A stretch of DNA of 19,606 bases from an uncultured Acetatifactor sp. (GTDB taxonomy: Bacteria; Bacillota; Clostridia; Lachnospirales; Lachnospiraceae). Both the position numbers and the translations under genes were made by a program. The notes under the pieces were generated by a model that saw nothing but the letters and a program-made list of their open reading frames with translations, was not told the origin of the DNA and did not search any database. The first letter of the stretch is position 1, and each line of letters opens with the position of its first letter. The DNA lies in contig CAJUAP010000070.1 of assembly GCA_910584435.1 (NCBI GenBank), forward strand, positions 1 through 19,606, written 5' to 3'. This document shows, piece after piece, positions 6,227 through 13,888 of this stretch.

Positions 6227-7654
6227 ATGACTCCTGGTGAAAACGATCTGTTTCCCATAGATAATGCACTGGAGATGATTCTTGCGTTTGACCAGAAGGG
6301 TGTAATCTCCTATGCAAATGATGCCGCGAAGAAGAAGCTGGAATATAAAGATGATTTGTGCGGCAGGCATATCAAAGATGTGTTTCCCAATACTTTTCAA
6401 TCAACGGAAGATGGATTTGCATCAGAATATGTATTTGGAAATGAACCACAGAATCTGGTTGCATACCGAAGGAATCTGACTTGCTTTCCTGTGGAAGCGA
6501 AGATTGTAAACAGTACATCCGCTGTGGGAACATATATCTGCATGGCAAATGATATTCTGGAAAAGGAGTTCTTAAGCCGGGAGATAGAGCAGGTAAGACA
6601 GGAAGCACAACAGGCATTAAAGGTGAAATCGGAATTTGTGGCTAATGTAACACATGAACTGCGTACACCGGTCAATGGTATTCTTGGCAATGTGAAAGAA
6701 CTTTTGGACGATGTGGAGGGCATGGAGGCTCGAACGGTGAAATCGCTGCGGCTGATCGAGCGCTGCTGTGGGGATATGCATAAGATTATTAACAATGTGT
6801 TGGATTTTTCCAAGCTTGAGGCAGGGAAGTTTACACTGGAACCCCGCAGATTTCATTTCCGAAATATGCTGGATTATGTAAAGGCAAAGCATATCAGTAA
6901 AATTACGGAAAAAGGACTGGGCTTTTTCATGACAGTGTCTCCTCAGATACCGGAGTATGTCATAGGGGATGAATTGCGGATAGGACAGATTCTGGATAAT
7001 TTTCTGTCAAATGCGTTGAAGTTTACTGCGGTGGGCAAGATAACGCTGGAAGTGCTGAGAACGGCAAGAGTAAATGACAAAGTAGAGCTGTTTTTTATGG
7101 TGTCTGATTCCGGGATTGGTATTGATAAAGCCGATAAAGACAAATTGTTTCAGAGCTTTTCTCAGGTGGACGCTTCTATTTCAAGGAAATATGGGGGCAC
7201 CGGACTGGGACTGAATATATGTAAGCAGCTTGTGGAGCTGATGGGCGGCCGGGTTGAGGTAGAAAGCGAGAAGAATAAGGGAAGTACATTTTCCTTTTCC
7301 ATATGGGTGGGAATCAGTGAAGAGGACAGCGAGGCCCTGCCGCAGCAGGGGGAGGTAAAGACCACATTTACCACTGCGGCTATGGAGGAAGAGGAAGAAC
7401 GATTTGCAAATATCAGAAAATATGGCACACCTGAGAATAAGGATAATTTGAAGAAAAATCTGTCGAAGCTGATTCTGTGTGTGGAAATGGAAAACTGGGA
7501 AAAGGCAGAAATGTTTATGGAAACCATTCGCCAGCTGACGGAAGAAGCGCCCCAGGAGGTGAAGCGAGCTGTATTACGGCTGAAGATGGCAATTCAGAAG
7601 GAAAATTATGACAAGGTGACGGCAGGTTATGCGGAACTGAATGATATATTGTAA
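6227..7654 (+). CDS. Soluble PAS-domain sensor histidine kinase
   Basis: This 475-residue kinase has no membrane segment or signal peptide. A PAS-like sensor covers about 10-110. A helix leads into the HisKA domain, with phospho-acceptor His143 in VTHELRTPVNG. The ATP-binding domain has Asn258/Asn262 in the N box, DSGIGI (294-299), the F box around 308-312 and GGTGLGLN (323-330). This arrangement is usual for hybrid kinases, yet no receiver is attached. Instead an acidic linker (about 365-392) is followed by an 80-residue helical C-terminal domain with no phospho-His motif, which I do not recognise. GGAGGTG lies 4 bases before the ATG. It is the first gene of the co-directional run, and the two-domain receiver protein follows after 73 bases. 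The likely partners are the receivers at 7728 and 4909, or the Hpt protein at the operon end. Confidence 0.9.
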   Translation: MTPGENDLFPIDNALEMILAFDQKGVISYANDAAKKKLEYKDDLCGRHIKDVFPNTFQSTEDGFASEYVFGNEPQNLVAYRRNLTCFPVEAKIVNSTSAVGTYICMANDILEKEFLSREIEQVRQEAQQALKVKSEFVANVTHELRTPVNGILGNVKELLDDVEGMEARTVKSLRLIERCCGDMHKIINNVLDFSKLEAGKFTLEPRRFHFRNMLDYVKAKHISKITEKGLGFFMTVSPQIPEYVIGDELRIGQILDNFLSNALKFTAVGKITLEVLRTARVNDKVELFFMVSDSGIGIDKADKDKLFQSFSQVDASISRKYGGTGLGLNICKQLVELMGGRVEVESEKNKGSTFSFSIWVGISEEDSEALPQQGEVKTTFTTAAMEEEEERFANIRKYGTPENKDNLKKNLSKLILCVEMENWEKAEMFMETIRQLTEEAPQEVKRAVLRLKMAIQKENYDKVTAGYAELNDIL

Positions 7655-7690
7655 ACAGCGATTGAGGTAAACAGTAATGATGTCTGGCCG

Positions 7691-7699
7691 TGGTATACT
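7691..7699 (+). promoter_or_regulatory. Possible internal extended -10 promoter
   Basis: TGGTATACT matches the extended -10 form TGnTATAAT at five of six hexamer bases. It lies between the kinase and the next gene, 28 bases before ATG 7728, with AAGGAGGTG at 7708-7716. No good -35 is seen. It could give the che genes a start separate from the kinase. Confidence 0.35.
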
Positions 7700-7727
7700 A
7701 TAAGAGGAAGGAGGTGCATAGGAAAGT

Positions 7728-8777
7728 ATGGAGAAGCAAAGTGATCATGGAACCATTCTTATTGTGGATGATGTGGAAATCAACAGGCTTGTGCTGGAAG
7801 AAATTATCAAAGGTATGGGTTATGATGCCGTGTCTGTGGAGAGCGGGGAGAAGGCATGGGAATTGATACAGGAATCCAGGCCCCAGTTACTTCTGACGGA
7901 TATTTCCATGCCGGGTATGACAGGATATGAGTTATGCAGACTGGTGAAGGGAAATCAGAAGACAACGGACATTCCTATTGTTTTCATCTCTGCGTTTGAT
8001 GATCCTAAGGATATTGTGGAGGGATTTGTTCTTGGAGGGGCAGATTACATTACCAAGCCTTTTATCTCGGAAGTAGTACAGGCGCGGGTGGGAGTGCACC
8101 TGCGTTTGAATCAGGCCAGCAGAGAATTGAGGGATATGAACAGGCGTTTACAGGTGTCTGTGAATGAGCAGCTCAGGCAAATGGAGCAGGAGAAGAAGAA
8201 TATTCTATATGCGCTTGCAGACATTGCTGCCAGAAATTCCGCATATGAGAAGGAACATATTGAGAGACTGAGTCGGAACAGTAAGATATTAGCGCAGAGT
8301 ATGCAGCTTTCGCCGCTTTTTGAGGATAAAGTATCCGATGATTATGTGGATACCATTGGATTGGCAGCACCTCTTTGCGATATCGGAAATATCGGCGTAC
8401 CCATGGATGTGCTTCGTAAGGCGCAGGTGACAGAAGAAGAAAACGCTATTGTGCGGAGCCATACGGATATTGGCGCAAAGCTTTTGCGGGACCTTCATGT
8501 GGGAAATGATTATAATGATTTTATCAGCGCGGCGATTGATATAGCACGGTGTCATCATGAAAATTGGGATGGCAGCGGATATCCGGATGGCAGAAAGGAA
8601 AATGAGATTCCGCTTGCGGCGCAGATCGTTTCCATTATGGAAGCATATTGTGATCTGACAGAGAAGGGTGGATGCAGCCGGGAAGAGGCGCTTGAAAGCA
8701 TGAAAAAGGAGGCAGGCGTGAAATTTAATCCTGCTATATTGGAAATATGCTGTAAAATTTCGCGTCAGCTCTGTTGA
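7728..8777 (+). CDS. Response regulator with degenerate HD-GYP domain
   Basis: This is a cytosolic protein of 349 residues. The receiver (about 8-125) looks active: Asp14-Asp15, phospho-acceptor Asp58 in LLTDISMPGM, Ser88 and Lys110. A coiled coil (about 128-160) joins an HD-GYP-like domain (about 160-345). There the His-Asp pair has become Cys217-Asp218 (APLCDIGNIG), the conserved Lys is Asn221, and the ADVYDAL ligand region reads IMEAYCDL (Asp to Glu305). His177, His245, His276-His277 and GYP (284-286) remain. Metal binding is probably impaired, so it may bind rather than cut cyclic-di-GMP, or serve as a protein-contact output (inference). It resembles the intact protein at 4909 in layout. 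A full-length AGGAGGTG site lies 12 bases upstream of the ATG. It directly precedes cheR. Confidence 0.85.
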   Translation: MEKQSDHGTILIVDDVEINRLVLEEIIKGMGYDAVSVESGEKAWELIQESRPQLLLTDISMPGMTGYELCRLVKGNQKTTDIPIVFISAFDDPKDIVEGFVLGGADYITKPFISEVVQARVGVHLRLNQASRELRDMNRRLQVSVNEQLRQMEQEKKNILYALADIAARNSAYEKEHIERLSRNSKILAQSMQLSPLFEDKVSDDYVDTIGLAAPLCDIGNIGVPMDVLRKAQVTEEENAIVRSHTDIGAKLLRDLHVGNDYNDFISAAIDIARCHHENWDGSGYPDGRKENEIPLAAQIVSIMEAYCDLTEKGGCSREEALESMKKEAGVKFNPAILEICCKISRQLC

Positions 8778-8782
8778 GTGGC

Positions 8783-8789
8783 GGGGAGG
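8783..8789 (+). promoter_or_regulatory. Ribosome binding site that favours a TTG start for cheR
   Basis: GGGGAGG lies 9 bases before TTG at 8799. The longer in-frame start, GTG 8778, directly abuts the previous stop codon and has no purine-rich site before it. Confidence 0.6.
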
Positions 8790-8798
8790 CAGAAGAAA

Positions 8799-9602
8799 TT
8801 GATTAAGGATGAGGAATTTATCAGAATATCAACTTTTATGAAGCAGCGTTATGGCATTGATCTGGCACAGAAAAAGGTCATTGTAAACGGGCGGTTGGAG
8901 AATTATATTAAACGGGGCGGCTGGGGCAGTTTTGACGAATTCATGAATGCCGTGGAATATGACAAAACGGGAGTCCAGGAAAAGATGCTTGTAAACTTCC
9001 TGACAACAAATCATACGTATTTTATGAGGGAATTTGAGCATTTTGAGTTTTTTAAAAGTCAGGTGCTTCCCTGGCTCAAGACAAAGGAAAGCGCTGCAAA
9101 GGATCTGCGTATCTGGTGTGGTGCTGCTTCTTCAGGGGAAGAGCCATATATGATAGCTATGGTTTTGGCTGACTTTTTTGGTCTGGAGCGGGAGCAGTGG
9201 GATACCAAGGTTCTGGCAACGGATATATCTACCAAAGTGCTGCAGAAGGCTATGGCGGGTATTTACTCCGCAGAGCAGCTGCAAAGTGTTCCGGAGCAGT
9301 GGAAGCGGCATTTTTTCAAGTCTCTTGTGGGTGGACAGTATCAGGTGAAGGATGAGCTGAAGAAAGAGGTAATTTTTCGCCAGTTTAATTTAATGGATCC
9401 CTTTCCTTTTAAAAGGAAAATGCATACTATATTTTTACGCAATGTTATGATATATTTTGATGAGAAGACAAAACGGGAGCTGGTGCAGAAGGTGTATGAT
9501 GCTTTGGAACCTGGGGGATATTTATTCATAGGAACAACAGAGACCCTGGACAGGAGCAGTACTTCTTTTAAGATAATCCAGCCGTCCATATTCAGAAAAT
9601 GA
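8799..9602 (+). CDS. cheR: CheR chemoreceptor glutamate methyltransferase
   Basis: This enzyme transfers methyl groups from S-adenosylmethionine to glutamates on methyl-accepting proteins, the adaptation step of chemosensory signalling. From TTG 8799 it has 267 residues, a normal length. The N-terminal helical domain (1-75) ends in TTNHTYFMRE, the family's substrate-side motif. The SAM-binding fold shows WCGAASSGEEPY (107-117), LATDIS (139-144), FLRNVMIYF (212-220) and PGGYLFIGTTE (238-248). It has no TPR or other fusion. It lies 21 bases after the preceding receiver gene and 18 before cheB. The methyl-accepting protein at 13889 is the obvious substrate, although that protein lacks the C-terminal pentapeptide tether used by some CheR enzymes. 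A GTG start at 8778 would give 274 residues. Confidence 0.95.
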   Translation: MIKDEEFIRISTFMKQRYGIDLAQKKVIVNGRLENYIKRGGWGSFDEFMNAVEYDKTGVQEKMLVNFLTTNHTYFMREFEHFEFFKSQVLPWLKTKESAAKDLRIWCGAASSGEEPYMIAMVLADFFGLEREQWDTKVLATDISTKVLQKAMAGIYSAEQLQSVPEQWKRHFFKSLVGGQYQVKDELKKEVIFRQFNLMDPFPFKRKMHTIFLRNVMIYFDEKTKRELVQKVYDALEPGGYLFIGTTETLDRSSTSFKIIQPSIFRK

Positions 9603-9620
9603 GGAAGGAAATGAAAAAGT

Positions 9621-10649
9621 ATGCAGAGGATTAAGGTTTTGATCGTAGAAGATTCTATTGTTTTCAGGGAATTGCTGGTACAAAATCTGAATAAAGACCC
9701 TGCAATACAGGTTGTGGCAACGGCGAGAGATCCTTTTGAAGCCAGAGATAAGATTCTTGCGTATAAACCGGATGTAATGACGTTGGATGTTGAGCTTCCA
9801 AGGATGAATGGAATTGAGTTCCTGCGGAAGCTGATACCCCAATATCCACTGCCGGTGGTGGTGATCAGTTCTCTGAGCGATAAAGTGTTTGATGCCATGA
9901 GTGCGGGGGCGGTGGATTTTGTAGCAAAACCAACGGTGTCAAACAGGGGGCAGCTGGAAGATTTTATCAGAAACGAGCTGCTGGTGAAGATAAAAATTGC
10001 ATCCACTGCCAGGATCAGTAATATAAAGAAGACAGTCTTGACACAGGAGCAGCAGCATCCGATCGTCAATAAGAATCATCTGCTGGTGGCCATTGGCGCT
10101 TCTACAGGCGGAACCGAGGCAATCTGTTCCGTGGTCAAGGATTATGGGACGGATATTCCGGGGATTGTGTGTGTGCAGCATATGCCTCCGGGATTTACGC
10201 AGATGTATGCCAAAAGGTTGAATGACCAGTGTAGAATTCAGGTGAAGGAAGCGGAAACAGGTGACAGGGTAATGCCCGGACGTATGCTGATTGCACCAGG
10301 GGGCGACAGGCATATGAGTCTTGTGAAGATCAACGGGTCATATCAGGTAGAAGTCAAAGCGGGACCGAAAGTGAATGGACATTGTCCGTCAGTGGATGTG
10401 CTGTTTGAGTCTGTTGCCAAGGTGGCGCGTTCGGATGCCGTGGGTATTATTCTGACAGGCATGGGCGGTGACGGCGCAAAGGGACTGCTTGCGATGCGTA
10501 AAGCCGGCGCCAGAACCATTGGACAGGATGAGTCCACCTGTGTTGTCTATGGAATGCCTAAGGTTGCGTTTGATTTGGGGGCAGTGGAATATCAGGAGAA
10601 ATTATCCGATATAGCAGGGAGGACATATTCTATTCTAAATAAAATGTAG
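9621..10649 (+). CDS. cheB: CheB chemoreceptor methylesterase/deamidase, response regulator
   Basis: This is a 342-residue protein that removes receptor methyl groups when phosphorylated by CheA. The receiver (about 3-122) has Glu10-Asp11, phospho-acceptor Asp56 in MTLDVELPRMNG, Ser83/Ser84 and Lys103. A linker (about 123-150) leads to the esterase domain, with catalytic Ser161 in GASTGGTEAI, His187 in VQHMPPGF and Asp284 in LTGMGGDGAKG. Length, domain order and catalytic residues are standard. GAGGAAGGAA lies about 10 bases upstream. An ATG at 9611 is out of frame and stops after seven codons. It pairs with cheR just upstream, so the operon carries a full methylation cycle. CheD, the usual deamidase partner in Firmicutes, is not seen. 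Confidence 0.96.
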   Translation: MQRIKVLIVEDSIVFRELLVQNLNKDPAIQVVATARDPFEARDKILAYKPDVMTLDVELPRMNGIEFLRKLIPQYPLPVVVISSLSDKVFDAMSAGAVDFVAKPTVSNRGQLEDFIRNELLVKIKIASTARISNIKKTVLTQEQQHPIVNKNHLLVAIGASTGGTEAICSVVKDYGTDIPGIVCVQHMPPGFTQMYAKRLNDQCRIQVKEAETGDRVMPGRMLIAPGGDRHMSLVKINGSYQVEVKAGPKVNGHCPSVDVLFESVAKVARSDAVGIILTGMGGDGAKGLLAMRKAGARTIGQDESTCVVYGMPKVAFDLGAVEYQEKLSDIAGRTYSILNKM

Positions 10650-10679
10650 TGGTATGGAAAAAGAAAAGGAGAAGAGAAG

Positions 10680-11072
10680 ATGAAGATTCTATTGGCAGAA
10701 GATGATTTCGCAACAAGGAAATTCATGGCTAATTTCCTGTCTAAGTATGGTGAATGTGATGTTACTGTTGACGGTATGGAAGCGGTAGATGCATTTATGA
10801 TGGCTCTGGAGGATGGTGAGCCCTATGACTTGGTTTGCCTTGATATTATGATGCCTGTGATGGACGGGTATCAGGCGTTGGTGGGAATTCGTAATCTGGA
10901 GAAGCAAAGGAATGTGCCGGAGGATAAGGCAGTGAAAGTCATTATGACCACTGCATTGAACGAAGAGAGGAATGTGAAGATGGCGTTTGAACTGGGATGT
11001 ACCATATATTCCGGCAAACCTATCGACCAGGACAGATTTGAACAGGCTCTGAAGAAGCTGAATCTGATTTAA
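10680..11072 (+). CDS. cheY: CheY-like single-domain response regulator
   Basis: This is a 130-residue stand-alone receiver with no output domain. Glu7-Asp8-Asp9 form the acidic pocket. Asp55 in LVCLDIMMPVMDG is the phospho-acceptor, Thr90/Thr91 in IMTTALNEE and Lys113 in GKPI complete the active site. Position between cheB and cheA makes it the likely soluble output of CheA. In flagellate cells such a protein binds the motor switch. With no flagellar gene here, the target may differ, or it may act as a phosphate sink or as a carrier to the Hpt protein (inference). AAAAGGAGAAG precedes the ATG. The symbol reflects context, as many single receivers look alike. Confidence 0.88.
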   Translation: MKILLAEDDFATRKFMANFLSKYGECDVTVDGMEAVDAFMMALEDGEPYDLVCLDIMMPVMDGYQALVGIRNLEKQRNVPEDKAVKVIMTTALNEERNVKMAFELGCTIYSGKPIDQDRFEQALKKLNLI

Positions 11073-11138
11073 TGTTACGAATCAGCTTAGTGGCTTCGTA
11101 GCAGCAAGTTAGCAAATGAAGATATCAGAATATGCAGG

Positions 11139-11145
11139 AAAGGAG
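11139..11145 (+). promoter_or_regulatory. Ribosome binding site that sets the cheA start
   Basis: AAAGGAG lies 6 bases before ATG 11152. The in-frame ATG at 11116 has no such site, so the 12 residues it would add are unlikely. Confidence 0.65.
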
Positions 11146-11151
11146 AAGTCT

Positions 11152-13305
11152 ATGGCTGAAGAGTTTAACACTGAGAGCATGCTGGATATGTATTTGTTTG
11201 AGAATACCCAGCTGCTTGAGCAGCTTCAGGAAACCGTTTTGGATCAGAAGGATGCGGATAGCTTTGATGAAGAGAGTATCAACGAAATATTTAGAACCAT
11301 GCATACCATAAAGGGTTCTTCAGGTATCATGATGTTTGATAATATTACGGCTGTGTCACATAAGCTGGAGGATGTGTTCTATTATCTGAGAGAATCCCAT
11401 CCCGATAATGTTCCGCATGTGGAATTAGTAGAACATGTATTGGAGGTGGAGGATTTTATTTCCAGTGAAATGGAAAAGATCCGGGGCGGTGATTCACCTG
11501 ACGGGGATGCCAGTGAGATCATAGTAAATCTTGACAAATTTTTAGAGAAGATTAAAAATGGTGTGGTAGAAGAGGGAGTGGAACCGCCGCCTGAGAATGT
11601 GCATACGGCTCCTACACAATTCTATATTGCGCCCATGGCCACAAGCGCCAGTCATTTTTATAAGATTTTTATTACCTTTTTTCCGGAAACGGAGATGGCC
11701 AATGTCCATGCATACAAAACCGTGTATGCTTTGAAGGAGATTGCGGAAGACATTTTATATTCCCCTGAGGATATTCTAACGGATGAGAAGAGCGGAGAAG
11801 CAATCATTAAAGATGGCTTCAAAATTCTTCTCCAGGCTCAGAACTCTGAGGAAGAAGTCAGGGAATTGATTGGTGTGGGCTATGACATTCAGAAGGTGGA
11901 TGTTTTTGAATGTAAGGCGGAGGAATTTCTTCGCGGATTTGATTTCGGCGATCCTGATGCACCACTGGCGAAAATTGATTTGGAATCCAGTGTGGAAGAG
12001 ATCGAGGCTCGCACAGCAGAAACCGAAAAGGAAGAGAAGAAACCTGCAAAGCCTGCCATAGCGCCCGGTGATTTCGTCATTCAATCCAGAGAACCCGGTA
12101 AGCAGAAGAAACTGGCGAAAGATAAGCCCAAGGGTGAAAAGGCATCCTTCATCAGCGTCAATGTGAAGAAGATGGATCAGCTGATGGATCTGATTGGAGA
12201 GCTTGTTATCTCGGAATCGGTGGTATTGCAGAGTTCTGATCTGAAGGTGCCGGGATTGAATCTGGATAATTTCAATAAGGCGGCGGCACAGTTGGCCAAG
12301 GTATCTACAGATTTACAAAATGTCATTATGTCCATGAGAATGGTGCCTTTGACAAATACCTTCCAGAAAATGAACCGTATTGTTTTCGATGTGTCAAGAA
12401 AGCTCGGAAAAGATATTGAGTTTGTCATGCTCGGGGAACAGACAGAGGTTGATAAGAATATTATCGAACATATTTCGGATCCCTTGATGCATTTGGTCAG
12501 AAATTCCGTTGACCATGGAATTGAGACCAATGAAGAGCGCAGGGAAAGCGGCAAGTCCGGTAAGGGTAAGGTGACATTGGCGGCTAAGACGGAAGCCGGT
12601 AAGGTATGGATTAGCGTGGAGGACAATGGCAAGGGTCTGGATAGGGAGAAAATCATTGCTAAGGCGAGAAAACAGGGGCTTCTGGATGATAATAAGCCTG
12701 ACAGCGCTTATACCGATAAGGAAGTGTACCAGTTTATTACACTGCCAGGATTTTCCACCAATGAACAGGTGACGGAGTATTCAGGCCGAGGTGTTGGAAT
12801 GGATGTGGTAGTTCAGAATATTCAGGCAATTGGCGGAACTTTGGAAATAGAAAGTGAAGCCGGTCTGGGTAGTATCATGACATTGAAGATTCCTTTGACA
12901 TTGGCGATCATTGATGGAATTGTAATGGAAATAGGCACATCATCGTTTGTTATGGAGACTGGTGCGATTAAGGAATTTACCCGTGTGAAAGAGAGTATGA
13001 TGATTCATGAACCCAACGGAGACGAGTATGTCATGATCAGAGATGATTGCTTCCCGGTGCTGCGTCTTGGAAGATGGTACGGCCTGGAGCAATATGAAGA
13101 ATCAGTGGAAGACGGTGTGATGCTGATATTGGAAATTGATGAGAAAAAAGTTTGTCTTTTGGTTGACAGGCTGGTTGGCGAACAGGAAATCGTGGTTAAG
13201 CCTATTCCTTCCTATATTAAAAAAGTGAAGGGATTATCTGGCTGTACACAGCTTGGTGACGGAAGTATCGCTTTGATATTGGATGCGGCCGGACTCATAG
13301 AATAA
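11152..13305 (+). CDS. cheA: CheA chemosensory histidine kinase
   Basis: This is the central kinase of the array. From ATG 11152 it has 717 residues with all five domains. P1 carries phospho-acceptor His51 in MHTIKGSSGIM. P2 (about 165-255) has the YKIFITFFPETEM pattern that docks CheY/CheB. A Glu/Lys/Pro-rich linker (about 280-330) follows. P3, the dimerisation hairpin, begins at SVNVKKMDQLMDLIGELV (about 335-400). P4, the ATP site, shows HLVRNSVDHGIE (N box, 447-458), DNGKG (491-495), LPGFST (531-536) and GRGVGMD (545-551). P5 (about 590-717) is the CheW-like array-binding domain. It phosphorylates CheY and CheB. All catalytic residues look intact, so it should be active. It follows cheY by 79 bases and precedes cheW by 25. 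Confidence 0.97.
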   Translation: MAEEFNTESMLDMYLFENTQLLEQLQETVLDQKDADSFDEESINEIFRTMHTIKGSSGIMMFDNITAVSHKLEDVFYYLRESHPDNVPHVELVEHVLEVEDFISSEMEKIRGGDSPDGDASEIIVNLDKFLEKIKNGVVEEGVEPPPENVHTAPTQFYIAPMATSASHFYKIFITFFPETEMANVHAYKTVYALKEIAEDILYSPEDILTDEKSGEAIIKDGFKILLQAQNSEEEVRELIGVGYDIQKVDVFECKAEEFLRGFDFGDPDAPLAKIDLESSVEEIEARTAETEKEEKKPAKPAIAPGDFVIQSREPGKQKKLAKDKPKGEKASFISVNVKKMDQLMDLIGELVISESVVLQSSDLKVPGLNLDNFNKAAAQLAKVSTDLQNVIMSMRMVPLTNTFQKMNRIVFDVSRKLGKDIEFVMLGEQTEVDKNIIEHISDPLMHLVRNSVDHGIETNEERRESGKSGKGKVTLAAKTEAGKVWISVEDNGKGLDREKIIAKARKQGLLDDNKPDSAYTDKEVYQFITLPGFSTNEQVTEYSGRGVGMDVVVQNIQAIGGTLEIESEAGLGSIMTLKIPLTLAIIDGIVMEIGTSSFVMETGAIKEFTRVKESMMIHEPNGDEYVMIRDDCFPVLRLGRWYGLEQYEESVEDGVMLILEIDEKKVCLLVDRLVGEQEIVVKPIPSYIKKVKGLSGCTQLGDGSIALILDAAGLIE

Positions 13306-13330
13306 GATAGAGAAAGGAACGGTACATCAA

Positions 13331-13882
13331 ATGGATGAAACAAGCAAGTGGAAAGAAAATTCAGAAGGCAATGACACTACTTCTTCCGATGGGGATGATG
13401 CACAAAAAGGCAAGTATATGACATTTAAATCCGGATTAGAGTACTTTGGTCTGGGAATTCAATATGTAGAACAGATTATTCAGTTTCAGACCATCACGGC
13501 GATTCCAGAGACGGAGGATTATATCAAGGGTTTGATTAACCTTCGGGGAAAGGTCATACCTGTGGTGGATGTCCGGTTGAGGTTCAAACAACCGCCTCTT
13601 GAGTATAATGACAGAACCTGTATTATTGTCATTAATGTGAGGGATGTAACGGTGGGATTGATTGTGGAGCAGATTGCAGAAGTTGTGGAGATTAAGGAAG
13701 ATAATATCCTTCCTCCTCCTACGATTGGCCGCGGCAGTGTGCAGAACAAATATGTATATGGTATCGGGAGAGTTGGCGATACTGTAAAATTATTGCTTGA
13801 TCCTGATAAACTCCTGAATGATGAGGATTTATCAATTGCGGAACAGGCGAATGAAATGATAATTGATGAAAATGAGAGGTAA
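13331..13882 (+). CDS. cheW: CheW coupling protein with an acidic N-terminal extension
   Basis: This is an adaptor that links CheA to receptors in the array. It has 183 residues. Residues 28-165 form the CheW fold, with YFGLGIQYVEQII at the start, the receptor/kinase contact segment IKGLINLRGKVIPVVDVR (65-82) and GLIVEQIAEVVEI (109-121). The first 27 residues are rich in Asp, Glu, Ser, Thr and Asn and look disordered, which is longer than in the simplest CheW proteins. The last 20 residues are also charged. AGAAAGGAA lies about 12 bases upstream. The stop is 6 bases before the receptor gene, so the two are probably translated together and work as a pair. Confidence 0.95.
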   Translation: MDETSKWKENSEGNDTTSSDGDDAQKGKYMTFKSGLEYFGLGIQYVEQIIQFQTITAIPETEDYIKGLINLRGKVIPVVDVRLRFKQPPLEYNDRTCIIVINVRDVTVGLIVEQIAEVVEIKEDNILPPPTIGRGSVQNKYVYGIGRVGDTVKLLLDPDKLLNDEDLSIAEQANEMIIDENER

Positions 13883-13888
13883 GAAACA

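Noticed and set aside
9341..10069. Long reverse ORFs opposite cheR/cheB, and similarly at 13519-14247
   Set aside because: Low-complexity products antisense to intact conserved genes, no ribosome sites.
11073..11151. Attenuator between cheY and cheA
   Set aside because: The ACGAA/TTCGT pairing is short with bulges and has no T-run.
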